NCBI GenBank assembly: GCA_017408625.1
Contig: JAFQUG010000281.1
Span: forward strand, 1-5,035
Origin: Clostridia bacterium
GTDB lineage: Bacteria > Bacillota_A > Clostridia > Oscillospirales > CAG-272
DNA length: 5,035 bases
Direction of reading: 5' to 3'
Part shown: in pieces, positions 4,623 through 5,035 of the stretch
How the letters are laid out: each line of letters starts with the position of its first letter
How positions within the stretch are numbered: position 1 is the first letter of the stretch
Program-made: the position numbers and the translations under genes
Notes under the pieces: generated by a model
Seen by the model: only the letters and a program-made list of their open reading frames with translations
Databases searched by the model: none
What the model was told of the DNA's origin: nothing

Positions 4623-5035
4623 AGTTCTGAAACTCATCAATCGGCTTATACTGCATCATGGGTGCGCCCTCGGGGATCTCGTAGCCGAAATCTGCGGGCT
4701 TTGCCCAGCGGACAGCGTTGGTGATGATCCGCTGCACGTACGCATTGTGGTAAGAGGGGCAGGACTCGTGACCGGGCTGGAAGTAGAATACCTTGCCCGC
4801 ACCGCGCAGGTAGCAAAGACCGCTGCGGAAGATAAAGCCGTCCTCAAACCAGGAGCCGAACACAAGCGCGTCGGGCTGCGGAACGTAGAAGGGCTCGCAG
4901 TACAGCTCCTCAACGTCCAGAGTGAAGTGATCGGGAATACCCGCTGCGATGGGGTGGGAGGGAAGCAGATTCCAAACGACCTCCTTCTGATCTCTGCCCC
5001 AGGAGAGGTTGCCGTTGGTGCCTACCACGTTGCGG
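4621..5035 (-). CDS. thuA: ThuA-family (trehalose utilisation) protein, 3' part
   Basis: The C-terminal 137 residues of a protein that continues past the right edge; the family is usually about 240 residues, so slightly over half is seen. The apparent GTG start at 5028 is not a start, because the frame stays open to the edge (R-N precede it). Diagnostic ThuA features are the GTNGNLSWGRDQKEV segment, LPSHPIAAGIP, DVEELYCEPFYVPQPDALVFGSWFEDGFIFRSG, the glycine-rich YLRGAGKVFYFQPGHES, and the terminal VQRIITNAVRWA. The family has a class I glutamine-amidotransferase-like fold and is linked in rhizobia with ThuB dehydrogenase to trehalose and related disaccharide catabolism via keto-sugars. The exact reaction here is not known. 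It is cytoplasmic and convergent with the XRE gene; any operon partners lie outside the window. Confidence 0.9.
   Translation of the reverse strand, partial: RNVVGTNGNLSWGRDQKEVVWNLLPSHPIAAGIPDHFTLDVEELYCEPFYVPQPDALVFGSWFEDGFIFRSGLCYLRGAGKVFYFQPGHESCPSYHNAYVQRIITNAVRWAKPADFGYEIPEGAPMMQYKPIDEFQN

Noticed and set aside
5026..5028. GTG at 5028 as the start of the ThuA-family gene
   Set aside because: The frame remains open to the window edge and the family's N-terminal half is missing, so the gene is cut by the window rather than starting here.

Overview
The window looks like chromosomal DNA from a low-to-mid GC Gram-positive of the class Clostridia, probably a gut or anaerobic-community member. 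This is an inference. It rests on strong AAAGGAGG-type ribosome binding sites, near-consensus sigma-A promoters with 17-18 bp spacers and extended -10 TG motifs, compact Rho-independent terminators, and intergenic spaces filled with GC-rich palindromes. I see no phage, transposase, plasmid, CRISPR, tRNA or rRNA feature.

Layout, left to right. Positions 1-242 hold no supportable gene, only a palindromic inverted-repeat pair. Positions 243-322 hold two terminators facing opposite ways. Positions 326-2611 (minus) encode a cytoplasmic glycoside hydrolase-like protein of the GH106 (alpha-L-rhamnosidase) type. Positions 2612-2778 are a divergent control region with one well-formed promoter per side. 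Positions 2779-3495 (plus) encode a complete classical short-chain dehydrogenase/reductase. Positions 3496-3850 are a gene-free run of hairpins, one of which is a plausible terminator. Positions 3907-4305 (plus) encode an XRE-type helix-turn-helix protein with a membrane segment. Its second membrane helix has been displaced into the -1 frame (4305-4415), which suggests a one-base frameshift or a coupled split gene. Positions 4452-4568 are a mobile-looking palindromic repeat, followed by a strong terminator at 4587-4622. Positions 4621 to the right edge (minus) are the 3' part of a ThuA-family gene.

Functional theme: the hydrolase, the SDR and the ThuA-family protein all fit intracellular carbohydrate or glycoside catabolism. 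The hydrolase and SDR are divergently transcribed, and a spaced inverted repeat between their promoters could be a shared operator. The XRE/membrane gene has its own promoter and appears independent. I find no clearly new system. The most useful oddities are the XRE frame break, the short GH106-like enzyme with no secretion signal, and the dense families of intergenic palindromes.
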